Part shown: piece by piece, positions 15,369 to 18,820 of the stretch
Numbering within the stretch: position 1 is the first letter of the stretch
Layout: the number at the start of each line of letters is the position of its first letter
Assembly: GCA_018400515.1 (NCBI GenBank)
Contig: JAGYMR010000032.1
Span: forward strand, 1-18,820
Reading direction: 5' to 3'
Origin: Tangfeifania sp.
Lineage (GTDB): Bacteria > Bacteroidota > Bacteroidia > Bacteroidales > Prolixibacteraceae
DNA: 18,820 nt
Program-made: the position numbers and the translations under genes
The notes under the pieces: generated by a model
Databases searched by the model: none
Told to the model about the DNA's origin: nothing
Seen by the model: only the letters and a program-made list of their open reading frames with translations

Positions 15369-16755
15369 CCTTGTCTACGTAATTAAAAGCCTCCTCCCCT
15401 TGTGCATATCCCCAGCGAACGACGGGATCCTTAAAGTATTTGGAGGAGGACTTGTTTTTCAAAAAGAAATCGACGTTGTCTTTCCAGACATGACTGTTCT
15501 TCCCATATTTCCGTGCCAGCCGCTGGGCATCCTTCACATGCCCCAAACCAATATTGTAGGAAGCAAGAACAAAATTCATCCGCTCAGTTGAATCGGGAAT
15601 GCTGTTCATGAGCTGTTCATCGAGCCAGTTCAGCATCAGGATTCCCCCTCTGACATTCTCCTTTGGATCTTTCAGGTTGTCGACCCCGAGCGAACGTGCA
15701 GTCTTCGGCATCAATTGCATCAGCCCCTGAGCCCCCGCCCATGATTCAGCACCGGGATCAAACCTGGATTCTACAAACATGATCGCCGAAATCAACCGCC
15801 AGTCCCATCCGTATTCCCCGGCCAGTTCTTTTACTATTCCGTCATATTCCGAGATCTTCCCCCCTGTGATGCTGTGAAAGTCACTTTCCAGCCGGTCCAC
15901 TGTTCGCGGACTGACGAAATATTTATTGTAGATCACGCGGTATTTGGTGGTGCCTTTGAACTTGGTCAGCCATTTATCCAGGTAATCTTTCCATTCATCC
16001 GAATCTTTCCGGACAGCCCACGCAATATTTTGAGGGAAACTTATAACCAAAGAGATATCCAGGTTGGGGTAATAAGTTTTATTCAGCCGGGCAACATCCT
16101 CGTCACAAACGGTATAATTAATCTCGCCCTTTGCTACCCGTGCTACCAGCCGTTCCACCCCGTATATCGTATCTTCCTTAATATTTATGGGGTGCCCGAT
16201 CTCTTCCGACAAATGCACCAACCGTCGATAGAAAGAGGTGTTTTTCTGAACATGAACCTCCTTTCCTGCAAGTTCCAGCGTTGATTCCAGGTAGACCGAA
16301 TCGGGGATCACTTCCTGTTTCCGCTGAACCAGCACCTGCCGGGTCTGTTTCAAAGGAACAGTAAACCCGATTTCCTGCTTTCGCGCGATTGTAACGGTCA
16401 GGTTTTTGGCAACCAGATCGAAACGTTTCCCTTTAAGTCCGTTAAAAGTTTCGGCCAGATTGTTGCTGACAAATATTTCAGGTTGAACCTCCAGATCCCT
16501 GCAAAGCTCCTGGATCAATTCATACTGGTAACCCATTGGTTTTCCACGGTAAACAAAATAGTTGGTGGAATTATAATCCACCACTACCTTTAAAATCCCA
16601 CGATCCCTGATCAGCTCGAGATCGTCAGGTTTCTTCCCTTCCGGTTCCTCCCGTTCCTCTTTTATTTTGTCCGGTTGGCATCCCGGAAGAAAAAAAACAG
16701 CCAAAAGGATGCAAGCGAATAATCCGCTGAAATAATATTTAGCTGAAGCAACCAT
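15325..16755 (-). CDS. mltF: MltF-like lipoprotein: solute-binding domain plus lytic transglycosylase
   Basis: This 476-residue protein has a lipoprotein signal peptide with lipobox LPGC (Cys26). A family-3 solute-binding domain follows (about 50-285), then a soluble lytic transglycosylase domain (about 300-450). The catalytic glutamate is Glu329 in AIMFVESRFDP, followed by GAQGLMQLMP (341-350) and ASYNIGLGH (398-406). This is the MltF arrangement: the enzyme cleaves murein to 1,6-anhydro products while the N-terminal domain modulates activity, in E. coli in response to muropeptides. The ATG (16753-16755) is chosen over the TTG one codon earlier because it forms a TGATG junction with the porin stop. 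It is likely anchored in a membrane facing the periplasm. Its gene end overlaps the convergent Nudix gene. Confidence 0.92.
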   Translation of the reverse strand: MVASAKYYFSGLFACILLAVFFLPGCQPDKIKEEREEPEGKKPDDLELIRDRGILKVVVDYNSTNYFVYRGKPMGYQYELIQELCRDLEVQPEIFVSNNLAETFNGLKGKRFDLVAKNLTVTIARKQEIGFTVPLKQTRQVLVQRKQEVIPDSVYLESTLELAGKEVHVQKNTSFYRRLVHLSEEIGHPINIKEDTIYGVERLVARVAKGEINYTVCDEDVARLNKTYYPNLDISLVISFPQNIAWAVRKDSDEWKDYLDKWLTKFKGTTKYRVIYNKYFVSPRTVDRLESDFHSITGGKISEYDGIVKELAGEYGWDWRLISAIMFVESRFDPGAESWAGAQGLMQLMPKTARSLGVDNLKDPKENVRGGILMLNWLDEQLMNSIPDSTERMNFVLASYNIGLGHVKDAQRLARKYGKNSHVWKDNVDFFLKNKSSSKYFKDPVVRWGYAQGEEAFNYVDKVTRNYEHYLNVIPQ

Positions 16756-18758
16756 CAATCATAAAAAGACCAGGCAACCCCCAACCGGAAGGTCATCCGG
16801 TTCATCGGGTAATGGGGGGTGGTAAAATACTCCCGGTTGATAAATTCCGTCCCCACATTGATCAGTTTAAAAAAAACCCGTGTTCGTTTCAACCGCAAAC
16901 TGGCATATGCATCCATATAGGGAAATCCCCCCAGTTTTTTTTCATTTTGCAAATGGAAAAATCCGGTGGCGGGGGCATACGCATCGGCATAGTACCTTGT
17001 ATTATACCGCGCATCTATGCCTATCTGGGTAAACATGACCTTTGAAATAACAAATTGATAGTAGGCCGAAACAAATGCTGAAAAATCGGGTAAATGAAGC
17101 ACATCCTCGTTGGAAGCTTTTTGCCATAGCAACCGGGTCCTGAAGTGCAGATTCCGGTAATTAAAATCATTGTCGGCAAAGGCGGACAAAACAAGCAACT
17201 GCCCCTCGTGCTGTGAGGGGATCCCGAGGGTATCGTTATAAATAAAATTATTAATAACGGAATAGTTCAATCCTATCTCCAGTTTTCGCTCCGGTGATTT
17301 GAAGCTTCCCCGGGCGGTCATCCGCTGTTCCATTTTTAAGTCGTGATTCCAGCGGATATGATTGGAATAAAACTCTTCCTGAAAAAAATCGGGCACCTTG
17401 TTTTTAATCTTCCCGTAGATCGTTATTCCTGCAAGAGAATCCCCCCAGAAAGCCAGTGGTTTGGAAATGGTTCCGGAAATTTCGGTTTGACCGGCATTCC
17501 TACCCAGAAGGAAAACTTTCCCCTCGAAATTCCAGCGCCAGAAGCTGCCGGTTTGCCGGAAAATCCCCCCTCCGGCATAAATATTGGAAAACCGGTTGGT
17601 GGAACGACTGAAAAAATCCACCTCTGCCCCGGGTGAGGAGGTCATTACGAATTGCTGGCCAATAAAAGCCCGCTTTCCAAAACTGGTTTTCCTATCAGGA
17701 TTTTCGTATTGTTTTATTTGAAGGATGTTTTCAATCTTTTTAAAGCGGACGGAGTCTTTCACATAATCGCTTCCATAATATTCGTGCGGAAAAAAAGTAT
17801 TTGAGGGATCCTCATTATCAATAAACTCTTTCTTGTTTGTTTGGTATTCAAAGGAATACAAGATACCGGCAAAAGGTTTAAAAACAGAGTCCGGACCGAT
17901 TTCCAAATCCATATCCTCCGGACTGCCGGCCGGTTTTTCTTTGGTTTCCACAAATTTTCCAAACCGGTATTCACCGGTTGCAAAGAAATAGGTACTTCCG
18001 AACTCGGACCGGGTAGAAGTAAGGTTCACATTCAAAAATTCAGTATCTTCCTCGTTTAAAATGGAGGCATCGTTTTCAAGGCCGCCGTTTTCACTGTTTT
18101 GAATGCTGTTGGATATAAATCCCCCGTAGAAGCTCAGTTTATCCTTGTCATAGCTCGAATAAAGGGTCACGAAATTATTTTTGGAGTCCTGATTTTTATA
18201 TTGTCCTTCGGAACGTGCCTGGTCATACCGAAAAGTAACATTGAGGTAAGGGTTTACATTCTGGGAGTGCAACACATTGAAACGGGTTTCATTTTTCCGG
18301 GAGCGGTTTTCGCTTTGCGTATAATCCATCAATGTATAGGGCGTCCGGGTATTATAATAATTGATGGCTTCAGGGGTCAACAAATAAGCTTCCCTTGTTT
18401 TGAGGAAAAGGAAATCCATATGGGATTCCCGGTTAAAAAAATTATTGTTGAGATAAGGCGTTGCATAATTGCCAACATAAGTTGCCGTAATGGCATCCTT
18501 GAATACCGGATGGTACAGGTGAAAGTAGTCCAGCAGGGTATCTAACCGGGAGGAGTCCCGGAAGGCCCCGTAGCCGTCGAGTTTCCACAGCTGTATATGG
18601 GGTTCAATCTCCTTTTCCCCGGTTTCCCCGGGCTCCCCGGGAATCTGGGTATCTCCTCCTCCGGGCATTTCTCCCCTGACCTGAGCAGAAACAGTAACAG
18701 GCAGGAAGATACAAACAGCTGCAAGGATATTTATGAAACCAAATTTGTGCATACACAT
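16755..18758 (-). CDS. Putative outer-membrane porin (Bacteroidota Porin_10-type)
   Basis: This protein of about 667 residues has a signal peptide ending near VTVSA-QV, then a short Gly/Pro/Glu-rich linker (about residues 30-53). The conserved-looking HIQLWKLDGYGAF and LDTLLDYFHLYHPVFK follow. The remainder alternates hydrophobic and polar residues with many aromatic turns, as in an outer-membrane beta-barrel, and ends in LGVAWSFYD. It resembles the Bacteroidota putative porin family; substrate is unknown. I use the ATG at 18756-18758. A second ATG at 18750-18752 is equally possible and gives 665 residues. The longer reading from 18809 is rejected because it would translate a terminator hairpin and its T run. 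TGATG coupling to mltF suggests one operon. Confidence 0.85.
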   Translation of the reverse strand: MCMHKFGFINILAAVCIFLPVTVSAQVRGEMPGGGDTQIPGEPGETGEKEIEPHIQLWKLDGYGAFRDSSRLDTLLDYFHLYHPVFKDAITATYVGNYATPYLNNNFFNRESHMDFLFLKTREAYLLTPEAINYYNTRTPYTLMDYTQSENRSRKNETRFNVLHSQNVNPYLNVTFRYDQARSEGQYKNQDSKNNFVTLYSSYDKDKLSFYGGFISNSIQNSENGGLENDASILNEEDTEFLNVNLTSTRSEFGSTYFFATGEYRFGKFVETKEKPAGSPEDMDLEIGPDSVFKPFAGILYSFEYQTNKKEFIDNEDPSNTFFPHEYYGSDYVKDSVRFKKIENILQIKQYENPDRKTSFGKRAFIGQQFVMTSSPGAEVDFFSRSTNRFSNIYAGGGIFRQTGSFWRWNFEGKVFLLGRNAGQTEISGTISKPLAFWGDSLAGITIYGKIKNKVPDFFQEEFYSNHIRWNHDLKMEQRMTARGSFKSPERKLEIGLNYSVINNFIYNDTLGIPSQHEGQLLVLSAFADNDFNYRNLHFRTRLLWQKASNEDVLHLPDFSAFVSAYYQFVISKVMFTQIGIDARYNTRYYADAYAPATGFFHLQNEKKLGGFPYMDAYASLRLKRTRVFFKLINVGTEFINREYFTTPHYPMNRMTFRLGVAWSFYD

Positions 18759-18761
18759 TGT

Positions 18762-18769
18762 CAAAGCTA
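18762..18769 (-). promoter_or_regulatory. -7-like element (TAGCTTTG) at the porin start
   Basis: On the minus strand this reads TAGCTTTG, an exact TAnnTTTG match, ending only 3 bases before the ATG at 18758. Transcription from it would begin at or inside the first codons, giving a leaderless or nearly leaderless mRNA, perhaps started at the ATG 18752. No -33 match is seen at the usual distance. It may equally be a chance match. Confidence 0.35.
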
Positions 18770-18779
18770 AGACAAAACT

Positions 18780-18814
18780 AAAAAAAAAAGCCCATGCTCC
18801 GCAGAACATGGGCT
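18780..18814 (-). terminator. Strong intrinsic terminator or attenuator upstream of the porin
   Basis: On the minus strand AGCCCATG (18814-18807) pairs perfectly with CATGGGCT (18796-18789) around a 10-base loop, followed by ten T residues (18789-18780). This is the best terminator shape in the window. It probably ends a minus-strand gene outside the window, or acts as a leader attenuator for the porin-mltF operon that begins 22 bp further on. Confidence 0.75.
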
Positions 18815-18820
18815 ATGAAT

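Noticed and set aside
18759..18809. N-terminal extension of the porin starting at the ATG near 18809
   Set aside because: The added residues come from translating the terminator hairpin and its T run; the normal signal peptide starts at 18758 or 18752.

Overview
The window looks like a chromosomal segment of a Bacteroidota, probably a Bacteroidales or Marinilabiliales relative. Three things point there. The gene order purH-mreB-mreC-mreD-mrdA-rodA, a Porin_10-type putative porin and a RodA with a long extra membrane insert are typical of the phylum. Several gene starts are preceded by the phylum's -7 promoter element TAnnTTTG. Start codons lack convincing Shine-Dalgarno sequences. No tRNA, rRNA, CRISPR array, insertion sequence or phage gene was recognised. 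This is mostly core, vertically inherited DNA.

Left edge (1-1941): the C-terminal part of an FtsX-type ABC permease runs in from outside the window and ends at a likely Rho-independent terminator. About 700 bases without a gene follow. They hold a -7 promoter element, a GC-rich stretch with a 10-bp stem that may be an unassigned structured RNA (about 1350-1500), an AT-rich palindrome, and a degenerate array of roughly 57-bp repeats whose units carry short tetraloop hairpins. This intergenic block is the least explained part of the window.

Cell-wall elongation block (1942-9976): acpH (ACP phosphodiesterase) on the + strand converges on a six-gene minus-strand operon. In transcription order the operon is purH, mreB, mreC, mreD, mrdA (PBP2), rodA. 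Spacings run from a 20-bp overlap to 89 bp. A TATCTTTG element lies 25-32 bp upstream of the purH start. The operon encodes the last two steps of IMP synthesis followed by nearly the whole elongasome: actin-like filament, periplasmic scaffold, membrane partner, transpeptidase and glycosyltransferase.

Middle (10110-15368): ksgA/rsmA and mgtE overlap on the minus strand. Divergent from them, a + strand operon encodes a flippase-like membrane protein, a LolC/E-type permease and a CoA-pyrophosphatase-like Nudix hydrolase. The divergent spacer carries two abutting TAnnTTTG elements facing opposite ways.

Right edge (15325-18820): on the minus strand, a putative outer-membrane porin and an MltF-like lytic transglycosylase lipoprotein are coupled by a TGATG junction. 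The mltF 3' end overlaps the convergent Nudix gene by 44 bp. A strong terminator-like hairpin with a 10-base T run lies just upstream of the porin start. It either ends a gene outside the window or acts as a leader attenuator.

Envelope biogenesis is the common theme: elongasome, lipoprotein/ABC export, murein hydrolase and porin. No clearly new protein system was found. The most open questions are the 1345-1905 RNA/repeat block and the regulatory hairpins near mreB and the porin.
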